In this document: piece by piece, positions 23,870 to 36,607 of the stretch
Layout of the letters: every line of letters begins with the position of its first letter
How positions within the stretch are numbered: the stretch's first letter is position 1
Origin: Ligustrum vulgare
Taxonomy: Eukaryota; Streptophyta; Magnoliopsida; Lamiales; Oleaceae
Length of the DNA stretch: 64,000 nt
Reading direction: 5' to 3'
Assembly (NCBI GenBank): GCA_963555705.1
Contig: OY743170.1
Span: 13,679,096 to 13,743,095, forward strand
Translations under genes and position numbers: made by a program
The notes under the pieces: generated by a model
Database searches by the model: none
What the model was told of the DNA's origin: nothing
The model's input: only the letters and a program-made list of their open reading frames with translations

Positions 23870-24090
23870 TTATTATTATTATTATTATTATACCTTGCCA
23901 TAAATTCAAGGCAAAATAATTGAAATTTAAAATTTCGTTCCTTACATCTTGTTGAGTATGGTGCATGAAATGTATTCGAGAACTAGTTTCTGTACGTATA
24001 TTTCTATTTTCTTTGGCTAGTATTCGTGATACGGATTGGGATGTCTCAAATAATGTCTGTGAAGTTAGAGTGAAGGGCCCCTCCAATCTC
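22810..24090. other. region upstream of the OVATE gene
   Basis: A GC-richer stretch, 23050-23345, contrasts with the neighbouring AT-rich DNA and carries a 73-codon ORF with no recognisable motif; organelle-derived DNA is possible but unproven. A TTTTTAACCACACATTCTAC MITE-family fragment lies at 23455-23525. No other gene is seen. Confidence 0.35.
23827..23890. repeat. (TTA)n microsatellite
   Basis: About 21 trinucleotides with one interruption (TTC). It lies roughly 330 bp upstream of the OVATE start codon. Confidence 0.95.
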
Positions 24091-24104
24091 ACATGCTGAA
24101 TAAT

Positions 24105-24111
24105 TTATATC
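24105..24111 (+). promoter_or_regulatory. candidate TATA box of the OVATE gene
   Basis: TTTATAT lies 105 bp before the chosen ATG. If used, transcription would start near 24135, downstream of the in-frame ATG at 24093; this supports the later start. Confidence 0.4.
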
Positions 24112-24215
24112 AGACCCCTCTTTATCTCGAAACTCCATCGCACAATATTTCCTTTAAACAAACCCAAGAGCTTCAAAGTTCTCTCCCACCACCAGCGCCG
24201 CCACCGCCACCGCCA

Positions 24216-24728
24216 ATGTCGAGCTGCAGCAAGAAAAGGCACATTCTCAACACAGTGGCAGTGACCCTAGGCTGCAGCAGTGGTTGCAAAAGGCCAAGGC
24301 TCTCCAGCATATTCCGGCCTAAACAAAGGGACCAACCCCGCCATTACCACTCTTCTTCAAGTTCATGGGACGCCGCCACCCCACCCGCCTCCGACACAGA
24401 TTCAGATACCAAGACCCTTCCCCTTCGGGCTGTACGAGGATTCGGGAAGATTGGCAGTGAAAGCGTGGCGGTGGAGAAAGACTCCGACGACCCATATCTC
24501 GACTTTAGGCACTCAATGCTGCAAATGATTCTGGAAAAGGAGATTTACTCGAAAGATGATCTAAAAGAGCTGCTCAACTGTTTTTTGCGACTGAATTCAC
24601 CATATTACCACGGGATCATTGTTAGAGCTTTTACGGAGATTTGGAATGGGGTTTACTCGGACAACTCTGGTTCTCCAAATTACTTGAACTTGCATGGGAT
24701 GTGGATGTCACATAATAATCAATTCTAG
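24216..24728 (+). CDS. OVATE family protein (OFP), transcriptional repressor
   Basis: A single-exon 170-aa protein. The C-terminal OVATE domain spans about residues 86-148: VEKDSDDPYLDFRHSMLQMI, LEKEIYSKDDLKELLNCFLR, then SPYYHGIIVRAFTEIWNGVY. The basic N-terminus (MSSCSKKRHILNTVAVTLGC, KRPRLSSIFRPK) matches the conserved N-terminal block and nuclear signal of OFPs; a Ser-rich and Pro/Thr-rich linker follows. OFPs are plant nuclear proteins that repress transcription and bind TALE homeodomain proteins to control organ shape (family knowledge). An in-frame ATG at 24093 would add 41 residues, mostly a proline run from a CCACCG repeat. I prefer 24216 because family homology starts there and a TATA-like site lies just past 24093. 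Length, lack of introns and intact frame suit a functional gene. It most resembles the OFP6/7/8 type, but the subclass is a guess. Confidence 0.92.
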   Translation: MSSCSKKRHILNTVAVTLGCSSGCKRPRLSSIFRPKQRDQPRHYHSSSSSWDAATPPASDTDSDTKTLPLRAVRGFGKIGSESVAVEKDSDDPYLDFRHSMLQMILEKEIYSKDDLKELLNCFLRLNSPYYHGIIVRAFTEIWNGVYSDNSGSPNYLNLHGMWMSHNNQF

Positions 24729-25212
24729 GCTGTAAAATCTTGTCATTAGCATTTTGAAAATAAGTAGAACCTGAAGTTCTGTCTTTATGTGTAACACTTG
24801 TTTCTAGGAAAAAAATATTATGTATTCTTATTTGCGTTACATAGCCTTGTTAATTATCTTTAATTTTTTTTTTTTTTTTTAAAATTAATTATCTTCATTT
24901 CGTTTATGAAATGGAAAAATAGTATTTATATTTTACCTCTTCAAAATTTTCAGCCTCCGTCTCCAACATGAAGATCCCAACTTCGCTACAATTCGGTCCA
25001 ATTTGTTTTAATCCCGGGTTGAGCCCCATTTTTTGATTGTCATATTTTTTTTTTAATTGCAAAATTATTTTATTGAGACAATATTTAATTGAAAATGAAT
25101 TTAAAGAAAATAAATTTCAAATAGCTACTAAGGCTTAAATATTCTTATTTTAATTCTTTAATGTTATTCAGTGATCCATTTGCAAAAAGATGCACCACAT
25201 TTATATTACACT
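24729..25212. other. OVATE gene 3' flank
   Basis: AT-rich, with a T run near 24867-24880. No further coding sequence was seen; the 3' UTR and poly(A) site cannot be placed. Confidence 0.4.
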
Positions 25213-25727
25213 AAGGGTCTGTTTGATTCGTCAAATTTTCCATGGAACATATGATTTTTCATGTGAATTTCCAATTTTGCGCTGTTTGGTTGCCTAAATT
25301 TTTCATGGAATTCATTTTTCTACTTGCCTCGAAATTCGGTATTTTCCTTGTTTTAAATGAATTCATTTTCCAAGGGGAGGATGATGTTTTATTTTCCAGG
25401 GAAAATCTTATACTATTTTTCGTTACGTTTGATCATTTTTGTTATTGTTAATTGATTTATTTTTTTTTCTAAAAATTAACATTATTATTATCAAGTACAA
25501 ATGTATGAAAAAATAAATTTTTTTTTTTTTAATTAAAATAGATCAATTTTACTTTATTTTCCATGGAAAATAATGTCAATCAAACAACAAAAGTTGGAAA
25601 ATTCCCTACTTTTTTCACCTAGAAAATTAAACTAATCAAATACATTAAAATTTTAATTTCCAGGAATTCAATTCCCTGAAATTCATTTTCTTTCCACCCA
25701 AATTTCACCCTCGCTATCAAACGCAAC
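25213..25727. mobile_element. MITE-like element, copy 1
   Basis: Left end GGGTCTGTTTGATTCGTC; right end TCGCTATCAAACGCAAC, giving imperfect inverted termini (TTTGAT/ATCAAA). The interior (TTTTCCATGGAA motifs, TCAATCAAACAACAAAAGTT, CTTTCCACCCAAATTTCACC) is shared with the copy at 26011. Confidence 0.65.
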
Positions 25728-26009
25728 AAATAATTCCTTTTTATTATTATTTAATTGTATTTTATTATTATTTGATTTTCTTATTTAAAAATACAATAAA
25801 CAAATAATTCTTTTTATTCTATCTCAAAGAGACTTTTGGCGAGAAACATGACAGTAAAAATTTATATTAATTTGATAATGAGATACGATAAAAAAAAGTT
25901 TGATGCATAAATGTAATCATGCATAAATGTTACACACATTATGAACATTTCATGCAATGAAAATGTAAATGCAGTCTAATTATTAAAATTTGTGGTGAGA
26001 ATGTATTTA

Positions 26010-26507
26010 GGTTGCATTTGATTCATCTAATTTTCCTTGGAATTTAGCCCATTTCCATCTAATTTCTAGTTTTTATGGTGTTTGATTGCCTTCAATTTTC
26101 AGGCAAAGTTTTTTCCATAGCACAACTTCACGCGCCCGAATTCCCACTTTTCGTTGAATTGCTTTTTCCACCCATCCACTAGAATTTATTTTTCAGGCAA
26201 CTTGGTTAATTATTTTCATCACGTTTGATCATTTTTATTGTTGTTAATTAATTTATTTTTTTCCCAAAAATTGACATTATTATTATCAAGTACAAATATG
26301 AGAAAAATAAAAAAAATTATTTTTTAATTAAAATAGCTAAATTTTCATTTATTTGCCATGAAAATACAAAAGTTGAAAAATTTCCCACTTTTTTCGCCTA
26401 GAAAATTAAATAAATCACATACATTAAACTTCAAATTCCTTAGAATTCAATTCCCTGAAATTTATTTTCTTTCCACCCAAATTTTACCATCACTATCAAA
26501 CACAATC
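26010..26507. mobile_element. MITE-like element, copy 2 (Tourist/PIF-type)
   Basis: Same family as 25213-25727. Left GGTTGCATTTGATTCATC and right CACTATCAAACACAATC form inverted ends. TTA-type sequence on both sides fits the 3-bp duplication of PIF/Tourist elements. The two copies are in direct orientation about 280 bp apart. Confidence 0.6.
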
Positions 26508-26543
26508 TTAGCTTTTCGAAAATTATGTTGATACAGTTGGGTC

Positions 26544-26785
26544 TAGGGACGTCAATGAGTAGAATCGAGTTGAACTCGTCCATAAAAATAAAGCTCAGCT
26601 AGAGTTTTAACCTCGAGCTTTTTTGATGTCTTTTTTTTTTTTTTTGCTCGAGCCGAGTAGAGCCAAAGCTTGTCCCTCAAAAAAAGTTCAGCTTGAGCTT
26701 TGGCTTGAAATCTCAAGCCGCGAGTATAGCTATTCTCAAACTGAGCCCAAGCGGCTCAAGTTGACGAGTCATTTGGTCATCCCTA
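26544..26785. mobile_element. hAT-like MITE, 242 bp, CTCGAGC/GAGCCG-rich
   Basis: Ends TAGGGACGTCAATGA and TCATTTGGTCATCCCTA are imperfect inverted repeats. The flanks GTTGGGTC (26536-26543) and TTTGGGTA (26786-26793) agree at 6 of 8 positions, suggesting an aged 8-bp hAT duplication. The interior has self-complementary CTCGAGC/GCTCGAG/AAGCTTG motifs like the element at 52611. Confidence 0.65.
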
Positions 26786-27255
26786 TTTGGGTATGTATTT
26801 CTCTGGTGGGTAAATAAAGAGGGTAATGATGTTTGAGGGAAATAATGTTTGTGTGGATGTTTTTGTTCAAATTGGATTGTCGATGGTGTGTTGACGGTTT
26901 TATAGTTGTTGATTTCGGAAAATGAAATGATAGGTGAAATAATGAATGTTTGTCAAGCGTTAATCTGTAACTCAATCTGTAAACAAATATGTATACTAGC
27001 ATCGTACAATAAAGGGACTCAGTCGACCAAGAGATGTTGTGAATAAAAACATTGCACCAGCTTTAATGCATTTAAATGATGCAATCAATATTTCTTGAAT
27101 ACACTTAAGTTATGCCATTAATATTTGGGTGACTGGAGTTGTACATATCTTGAAGATTTCAACACTGCCATTAAATTTTGGCTTATTATCACTTGACCAA
27201 GTGTAAATTTTTAGGTACCTTCTTTGCATGTGAGACTACCAGTGATTTAGGACTA
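26786..27255. other. intergenic, nothing recognised
   Basis: Mixed-composition DNA without coding motifs or terminal repeats that I can identify. Confidence 0.4.
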
Positions 27256-27649
27256 CTAGTGCATCACCCGTGCGATGCACGGATATTGTATCGTACAAAA
27301 TATATTGTAAAATTAGTGAATAATTTTAGTATATTGAAAAGAGTAATCCTACAGGTACATGCCCTGTACGAATGCAATTTTTCAATTGAAAATACAAATT
27401 TGATTTGTAATAAAATATGTCAACACTTTTCTTTTAAGTTTAGTATAAGCATTATAAATTCAATACTACACCATTTTAATCCATAAATAAAAATAAGTGA
27501 GATATTGAGGATGCTATGTTTGTCAGATACTTTAGTATTTTACTTAATACATTGGTAAATAATACTAAAGTATTCGCCAAATATAAATATATTGTGGAAT
27601 GTATCAATTATTTCTCATGATTTATGCCTCTCGTATTTATGTTTTTCCA

Positions 27650-28640
27650 ATTTTGATTCAAAAATATAAATTACAATAATTATAAATGTGTGCTTAATCT
27701 TAAACCCACAAATATTTGTATTTAACCAATAAAAATATATTTTTAATTATAAAATCAAGTAGTCAAAATAATAATTACATAAATTTAGCAATTATCATGA
27801 TATGACAAAATGCTACGTTGGTGACAAAAAAATTATAACGAAAATGGTATACCATATAATCTTCACACAACTATTAAAATTAAGAATTATTAAAAGAATA
27901 TTATTCGCTTTTAACCACAATTTTTGCAATTTCCTCACGTATTTAACATTTTATCTAAATTTCTTTCAGAAACATCAATCACAGTAATTATAAGTTTTTG
28001 TTTAATCTTAAGAGCAAATATTTGTATTTGACCAATAAAAATGATTGTTAATTTCAATAATTTTTATGAATTATTGTCAACTTCAAAGAAAATCCAAATT
28101 TAGTAGTTTATTTAATGGTGTATCATGTTTTTTTATTTAATATTATGGATACAATATTGATTGTGTGGAATGTATTAATATATTTCTAATGGTTTATGCA
28201 TTCTCCTCTCGTATTTAAGCTTTAAATTTTTCACTCAAAAATAAGAATCATAATAATTATAAAAGCGTGCTGAATCTTAACCCAAAAATATTTGCATTTG
28301 ACCAATAAAATTATATTTTCACCTATAAAATCAAGTGGTCAAAATAACAATTTCATAAATCTAGCAATTATCATGATATAACAATCGACAATGTTGGAGT
28401 AAAAAAATTATAGCAAAAATCGTACCATATAACCTTTACAAAACTATTAAAATTAAGAATTATTAAAAAAATATTATTCATTCTTAACCAATAACATTAT
28501 AGTTTTACATATAAAATCAAGTAGTTAAAATAATACTTAAGCAAATCTTGCAATTATCATGACATGGCAACCGAATAACACTGAAGGTCAAAAAATTATA
28601 CCGAGAATTTTAGATCATATAATTTTTAGACAATTATTAA
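27650..28640. repeat. diverged long repeats in the Helitron 3' half
   Basis: A block running through AACCCACAAATATTTG, ACCAATAAAAATATATTTT, ATAAAATCAAGTAGTCAAAA and GCAATTATCATGATATGACA occurs near 27690, 28270 and, partly, 28490. A shorter copy is near 28010. Units are about 200-250 bp long and unequally spaced. Confidence 0.7.
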
Positions 28641-28991
28641 AATTAATCTTATATTTGTTTTATTCAAAAAAATGTATTAATACTAATTAATACTTAAGTT
28701 CGGCCAGCAAAAAATTTCATCGAGCATTTAATATGAAATGGGAAAATGAAAAGCCATTTCCCATCCACGCCTCATTAATCAATTCAACATCAACAAATGA
28801 AAAGTCACTGGCATGACACGTCTTCCACCTATTCCAATACATATTCAAGTTGATAATTAATGTTAAAGAATTGTATCGAAAATCAGGAAAAAAAAAACAC
28901 AAAAAAACAGAAGGTTTCCAAAAAAAATAAAATAAGTGACAGTGGGTGGGAAATTTTTTTTACGGCTGTTGTGGTTTAATATATAATATAG

Positions 28992-29091
<100 letters not shown>

Positions 29092-29420
29092 TTTCTCCCG
29101 TACACAAAATGCATAAAAAATAATATATTAAAATAATTAATAAAATTTTACAAACAATAAAACTACTTCAAATTATAATAGCTTCTTTGAGTAATAAAAA
29201 TCAATTTATATATTTAAGTAGTAAATGATTATTAAGTTTTCCACATTTTTTCACAAAAAAAAAAAAAAATGAAGTTGTTGTTCGATAAAAAATTGATATT
29301 ATTTTTTATCGAAAATAACAGATATTTGCACATTGTTTGGAGTTGCGTTTTTAAGTATTAAAATGAACATCCTTAATAATTTCAATTTCATTTCCCATTG
29401 CACTAAACGCATTATCAAGC

Positions 29421-29602
29421 CCCTGTTTGGTACCTATTATTTTTAAATCACATTTTTTAAAAACTTATTTTCAACCACACATTATACCAATAAAATAATC
29501 TACACATAAATCCAAAAATATTCTCCAATTTTTAACTACACATTCTCTAAAAAATTTACTATTCCAAATCACATTATTCCAAGTAATGGGTCTCAAACAG
29601 GG
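29421..29602. mobile_element. 182-bp MITE, CCCTGTTTGG termini
   Basis: CCCTGTTTG at the left and CAAACAGGG at the right are inverted. The interior carries TTTTCAACCACACATT and TTTTTAACTACACATTCTC, the signature of a family scattered through this window (see findings). Nested in the Helitron-like element. Confidence 0.7.
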
Positions 29603-29780
29603 ACCAAATGCAGTCAACGCGTTATCCATAACATAGTAATTAATTTCACTATGTAAAATGATTTCCATAATACCTTTCAAATGTATATCAATGTGATGAC
29701 ATAATAATTAGTTTTAGTTTCAATAAATTATTAATTATCATCAGTACCTCTTACGTTGATGCAAGCAAGTTTAATTCAAA

Positions 29781-31107
29781 TAATTAAAAAAATGAATAGT
29801 CACCGTTTTCTAAAAAAAAATTACTGCTTTCTGGAAAAAAAAAAATCTATTAAAAAGTGTAAACAAACTTATTTGTCACTAATATTTTTAACTAAACAAA
29901 AAAGAACAAATATTAAAGTTTAATAAAATATTAATCTAATTAATGCACAAATAACGTAAGAAAAAGTAAAGCTATTTTTGTTTTTCAAAGTTAATGTGTA
30001 GTTTTCCAAATGTATTAATTTCTTTATAAAATTTATTTTTTATAAAGCAATTAATGATGAATATTAATGCATTTCAATTTTTGGAAAGTATTTTAGACTG
30101 GAAAACAAAAATGATGTACGGAAGTTGCAATTTAACAATATGAATTTTGATAAGTGCTTGTTAATTTTTAATACTTATACATAATTTATCCAGTATACAA
30201 AATGCATAAAAAATAATATTATATTAAAATAATTATTAAAATTTTATAAACAATAAAACTACTTCAAATTATAATAGTTATATTAAAAATTTTTATAATT
30301 TTTTTATCATCAACTCTTTATTAATTTCTACATCTTGTCTTTTGAGACGATTTTTGTTCAATATATTTGTTTTGTTGGCGAAAAACACTTATTTATTTCC
30401 CATATTTTTAAATAATCAAAATAAATAATTAATACAAAAGTTAAAAAAAATATTTGCACATCCTTTCAATGCAAATTAGCAGAATATTTGAATAGAAATT
30501 GCGATTAGAAATAAAATTTATTAATTAATTGAATGTTATAAATAACAATGCGATTAAAAAAAGTTAAGGATATAAAAGCAAAACTAAACAAACACCGAAG
30601 ATCTATCTCGCAATTAAATTATGGTGTAAATTTTAAAAAATGTGTTGTATGAATATAGTTCCCTAAAATAATATATATATATATATATAGACAACCTATT
30701 AGCATTCAATACATGTAATCAAGTGCCTATTTACAATGCATTACACACTTTCCCACATTAAATGTCTCATTAATTGTCAACAACTCATTTCCCAATTCCG
30801 GAAATTCAATTGAAAAAAAAAAAAATACTTATTTATCTCTCATATTTTTAAATAATCAAAATAAATAATTAATAAAAAAGTTAAAAAAAATATTTGCACA
30901 TCCTTTCAATGCAAATTAGCAGAATATTTGAATAGAAATTGCGATTAGAAATAAAATTTATTAATTAATTGAATGTTATAAATAACAATGCGATTAAAAA
31001 AAGTTAAGGATATAAAAGCAAAACTAAACAAACACCGAAGATCTATCTCGCAATTAAACTATGATGTAAATTTTAAAAAATGTGTTGTATGAATATAGTT
31101 CCCTAAA

Positions 31108-31151
<44 letters not shown>

Positions 31152-31360
31152 AACTATTAGCATTCAATACATGTAGTCAAGTGTCTATTTACAATGCATT
31201 ACACACTTTCCCACATTAAATGTCTCATTAATTGTCAACAACTCATTTTCTAATTCCGGAAATTCAATTGAAAAAAAAAAAAAAAAAAATTCCAAAAATA
31301 GAAACTGAAAATGGGCGGGAAAAATTTTGACGGCTGTTCTGCTTTAATATATAATATAGA
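29781..31360 (-). repeat. 1580-bp tandem copy A of the Helitron 5' segment
   Basis: Runs from TAATTAAAAAAATGAATAGT to the 5' terminus at 31360. Copy B starts with the same word at 31361. Inside, a 440-bp sub-block (ACTTATTTAT..AAATTAGCAGAATATTTG..) occurs twice, near 30385 and 30825, each followed by an (AT)n array and a GACAA.CTATTAGCATTCAA tail. Confidence 0.9.
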
Positions 31361-32245
31361 TAATTAAAAAAATGAATAGTCACTGTTTTCTAAAAAAAAA
31401 TTACTGCTTTCTGGGAAAAAAAATCTATTAAAAAGTGTAAACAAACTTATTTGTCACTAATATTTTTAACTAAACAAAAAAGAACAAATACTAAAGTTTA
31501 ATAAAATATTAATCTAATTAATGCACAAATAACGTAAGAAAAAGTAAAGCTATTTTTGTTTTTCAAAGTTAATGTGTAGTTTTCCAAATGTATTAATTTC
31601 TTTATAAAATTTATTTTTTATAAAGCAATTAATGATGAATATTAATGCATTTCAATTTTTGGAAAGTATTTTAGACTGGAAAACAAAAATGATGTACGGA
31701 AGTTGCAATTTAACAATATGAATTTTGATAAGTGCTTGTTAATTTTTAATACTTATACATAATTTATCCAGTATACAAAATGCATAAAAAAATAATATTA
31801 TCTTAAAATAATTATTAAAATTTTATAAACAATAAAACTACTTCAAATTATAATAGTTATATTAAAAAATTTTATAATTTTTTTATCATCAACTCTTTAT
31901 TAATTTCTACATCTTGTCTTTTGAGACGATTTTTGTTCAATATATTTGTTTTGTTGGCGAAAAACACTTATTTATTTCTCATATTTTTAAATAATCAAAA
32001 TAAATAATTAATACAAAAGTTAAAAAAAATATTTGCACATCCTTTCAATGCAAATTAGCAGAATATTTGAATAGAAATTGCGATTAGAAATAAAATTTAT
32101 TAATTAATTGAATGTTATAAATAACAATGCGATTAAAAAAAGTTAAGGATATAAAAGCAAAACTAAACAAACACCGAAGATCTATCTCGCAATTAAATTA
32201 TGGTGTAAATTTTAAAAAATGTGTTGTATGAATATAGTTCCCTAA

Positions 32246-32302
<57 letters not shown>

Positions 32303-32716
32303 ACCTATTAGCATTCAATACATGTAATCAAGTGCCTATTTACAATGCATTACACACTTTCCCACATTAAATGTCTCATTAATTGTCAACAACTCATTTC
32401 TCAATTCCGAAAATTCAATTGAAAAAAAAAAAAACACTTATTTATATCTCATATTTTTAAATAATCAAAATAAATAATTAATAAAAAAGTTAAAAAAAAT
32501 ATTTGCACATCCTTTCAATGCAAATTAGCAGAATATTTGAATAGAAATTGCGATTAGAAATAAAATTTATTAATTAATTGAATGTTATAAATAACAATGC
32601 GATTAAAAAAAGTTAAGGATATAAAAGCAAAACTAAACAAACACCGAAGATCTATCTCGCAATTAAACTATGATGTAAATTTTAAAAAATGTGTTGTATG
32701 AATATAGTTCCCTAAA

Positions 32717-32778
<62 letters not shown>

Positions 32779-32986
32779 AACTATTAGCATTCAATACATG
32801 TAGTCAAGTGCCTATTTACAATGCATTACACACTTTCCCACATTAAATGTCTCATTAATTGTCAACAACTCATTTTCCAATTCCGGAAATTCAATTGAAA
32901 AAAAAAAAAAAAAAATTCCAAAAATAGAAACTGAAAATGGGCGGGAAAAATTTTGACGGCTGTTCTGCTTTAATATATAATATAGA
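31361..32986 (-). repeat. 1626-bp tandem copy B of the Helitron 5' segment
   Basis: Near-identical to copy A. The length difference lies mainly in the (AT)n arrays (32250-32297 and 32719-32774). It ends at the outer Helitron 5' terminus. Confidence 0.9.
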
Positions 32987-33440
32987 TTCTATGTCTCTCT
33001 TGGGAATTTCCCGACATTTAATTAATGGTTTTGTCCAAATCATTTCGTTCATACAGCTTCTATATGACAAGCAATTCACTAAAATAACAATATTACTTAC
33101 CTTTCGTTCTTTAACGTAATCATTACAATTTATAAATTAATTTATAAACAACACAATTTTTCAAACAACTTTTTAACTACACACATTTTTTGTCTCCTCT
33201 ACTTTTAATCACACATTTCACCTCGAAAATAAAAAAAAAATAATTTATAATTGCTATAGTGTTATCAAACAGAGCCTTAAGTACCTGTTTATTCATCTTA
33301 TAACTTATAAGTAGTAATATTATATTTAGACAACTTATGAATGATTTTCATTTTAATTGTCATATTAAATACAAAATATAATACGACAAATCAATTAATG
33401 TTAAATTATTGATAATCGATTAACACCTCATATAAAAACT
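32987..33440. other. flank of the Helitron; MITE-family fragment
   Basis: 33125-33285 carries TTTATAAATTAATTTATAAA, ACTTTTTAACTACACACATT and TATCAAACAGAGCC, a member of the scattered AACCACACA family. Nothing coding was seen. Confidence 0.45.
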
Positions 33441-33734
33441 TATAGCTAGCTTTGAGAAATATGATGAAGTTCATTGAAAGATCTCGAACATTACCAATGA
33501 GGAACTACACATTGCGTATTCCGTAAGTTCAGTGGTGCCAGAGATCATCCAACAAACCTCATAAAGTTGAAGGTCTGATTCCATAAGAACGCTCCAAGTC
33601 AACTGGGACAAAAACACCTTCACAAGGTAACAATCCGTGTGTCAACTTGCTCTATAGGTACCAAAGATCATCCAATAAACCTCATAATGTTGAATGTTCG
33701 ACTCAAAAGCAATTTTTTAACAACTATTTGGTAA
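33441..33734. repeat. 294-bp direct repeat, left copy
   Basis: From TATAGCTAGCTTTGAGAAAT to CTATTTGGTAA. It differs from the copy at 39429-39722 at only four positions by eye (about 98.6% identity), with no indel. It contains two internal half-repeats around GATCATCCAA.AAACCTCATAA and a B-box-like GTCTGATTCC, which hints at a tRNA-derived origin. Confidence 0.92.
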
Positions 33735-34921
33735 TGAGAAAAAAACTTATTTATGAGTATATCATGAAATTTTACAACTTTTCTTGCAACTACATGAATT
33801 TGGTGTCCATCCTTTGTTTGTACCCTCTCCTCAACCTGAAGAAGCATCGTCTGCAAAAGTAGAATTAAAAACCTTATTACATGTAAACAACAAAGGACAT
33901 TATCATTTCAATTTTACATAAGACCAAAGACACAATCCAATACAAAAAAGTGAATTTACCAGTTGCCAAGGTTATATGGCTTAATTATTCTGCAAAGCTC
34001 AAATGACTCAAGTATCTCATCACCTAATTCAATTTGAAACTCTTCCAAAAAAAAAAAAAAAATCTCCCAAATAGCAATTTCAAATATCCTCTTGGAAACT
34101 TAAAATGAAATAACAAACTATTAGTTCATAGATGACTTCATAAAAGATTGCTCAGTGCATTTTTTAAGCCCATTTTTTTTCTCAGCCTGGTTGAGGTTTG
34201 AACTAATATTTATTAGAAACAACTCATCAAATATACTATGAACTATAAAATACTTCAATTTGTCAACCTGATGTCAAGAAAAAAAGAGTTGAAACCATGC
34301 TCAAAGTACATATAAGTAAGCTAAAGAATTTGAGACTAAGTTTCAATATCAAGACAACTTAAAAAGCCTATAAACCAGCTCGTTTAAGCTCATTTGCTAC
34401 ACTTCTAAATGCCTCTGAGATGAAATAAAGAATAATAATCTCAAACTCCTCAAACAAAATATCTAATCTTAGGTTATTTCGTTATCAAACTCACTGCAAT
34501 AATGTTAAAATCACACGACACAAAATGTTAAATGAGCTAAATAATAGAAATTTTAAACACCTTCACAGATTATAATGTAAATTTCAACTTGGTCTGAACT
34601 CATTTTCACACACATTCACATGCACAACGGAACACTATATTTGATAAGAATTAGACATTTCTTATAAAAATACCCCCTGTATACAATAGCAAAGTTCCAA
34701 AACAAATGTATAACACAAGTATCTTATAGTCATTTTAACTGGATTTTTGTATAGAGCAACTAAAAATGAATTACAAATGGTGAGGTAAATGAGTAGAACA
34801 AGACAAGAAAGTACCTAATGATACATCAATCCATACAAAAAACATGACACAGTAGGAAAACGTTATGACTACAAATAGCACATGAAGTAAAGAAAAGAAG
34901 GAACAGACTGAACAATTACCT

Positions 34922-34985
34922 ACACACTTCAGCATGTACTTGGATCAAACCCAGGAGACAGGTTTCCACTTGGGATTGGCTCAAA
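34922..34985 (-). pseudogene. exon fragment resembling UBP1-type RNA-binding protein
   Basis: After a good acceptor (TTTTCATTTTGCAG) the minus strand reads [18 protein letters not shown], a stop, then SV. Oligouridylate-binding UBP1 proteins have a [22 protein letters not shown] stretch just before their first RRM, as I recall the family. The stop sits at the CRSV arginine, which a CGA-to-TGA change would explain. Only this short exon is present. Confidence 0.55.
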
Positions 34986-36607
34986 CTGCAAAATGAAAAT
35001 TTCAAAAACTAAAGATATAATGAAAATAACGAAAAAGAACTTTTATCATCATGCCAACCATCAACCTTGAAATTTACAATTGAAGAAAAAACAAAGACTA
35101 AAATTCACTAAGTAAAATATTTAAAAAAAAAAAATGTTTATGTATAGAAATTAATTTGAATTCCATCACTCTGTTCAAAACACAAATTCAAAATGCTAAA
35201 AAACTTCCGGTAAACAATATAACATAAATCGAATTATTCTCACAAGTGAACAACTAAAATGATAGACACTTTCACATGCCTTGAACCCAAACACATTCAC
35301 TAATGTACGAAAATTATACTTGCTCAAACGCTCATTTATTAAAGAACTTGTGACTAAATGAATTTTGTCAAATTGTTCAAAGATTGTCTTGAAAATAGAT
35401 TGCAAAAGTACATCAACAAATTAATCTGTTAATCAACTTTCACAAAACATTCTCTATTAAAACTTAACAGATTACTATATACATGAAGAAAAATCATTTG
35501 AAATAGTGCTCACTAATTACTTCAGTAATACTCAATATCTAAAAATTACTTCTTCACTGCTGTAAAAAATTATAATCTACCGTGAAACAGAAATTGAAAA
35601 ACATGAACTAAAATTCACAAGTTTTACCGAAAATGTATATCTAAACTCGAAACAAGGTTCGAACAAAATGGATTAGAAATTAACTTATTTTACCTAAAAA
35701 TAATTGAGAATAAAATCTATATTTCTTCAAACTCATTCAATGCTTCTAAAATTGAATTCACACCATAAATATCTCTGACTTTAGTACATGACGGAATAAT
35801 CCTGTATTTGCAGCTCATCATTTCAGACTTCAACACATTGAATATCTCTTGAACAAGTAGAAAAAAAATCCCATTCACCTACTTTAGTATATTGGGTCTA
35901 TGTAAATCTGATCTTTCAAATGACCATCACGAGAGAAGTAATAGAAAAAAATATGGCCACATATCAAAACATATAATCAAATAGTATATACATCCATTTG
36001 CAAGCAAGTGTTTCAAAGTTCTACCTACATTGCACATATAAACTAATAAACTACTGAACTATAACTATTTCAAGCTAAAAGTTCTCTCTATTCTTTCTTC
36101 TTCGAATAACCATTCCATTGTACCACACCAACCTAATAAATAACTCACTGTATACTTATGATAAAATAGTAAAAAACACATAATAAAGATGTGTGAGTAA
36201 AGGAAAAAAATTAAGTTCTTTCACCTGAACATAAGACAGATTCACACCTAGAAAGATGTACTTTATAAGGTCAATTCTTGCACTCTCAAATAACGCCTAA
36301 ATAAAGTAATTGAAAGAACAAAAGAGAGTATTTTAATATAAAAACAACTTAATTTTTATTAATAAACTTTATCAACTATTTGATAACTACCACAAATATC
36401 CCGAACAAATTTACATCTAATTGCCATCATTTATCATAACAAAAAATGAAATAATTAGATATTTTTTAATCATTTTTAAGTATTTTTCAATAAGCAAATT
36501 AATGGATCACTATTTTACTTAATAATAATAAATAATGCAATGAAATTTTATTGGAAAGAAGAATATCAAAATATGAACAAAATATTCCTACATTACCAAT
36601 TCAAATA

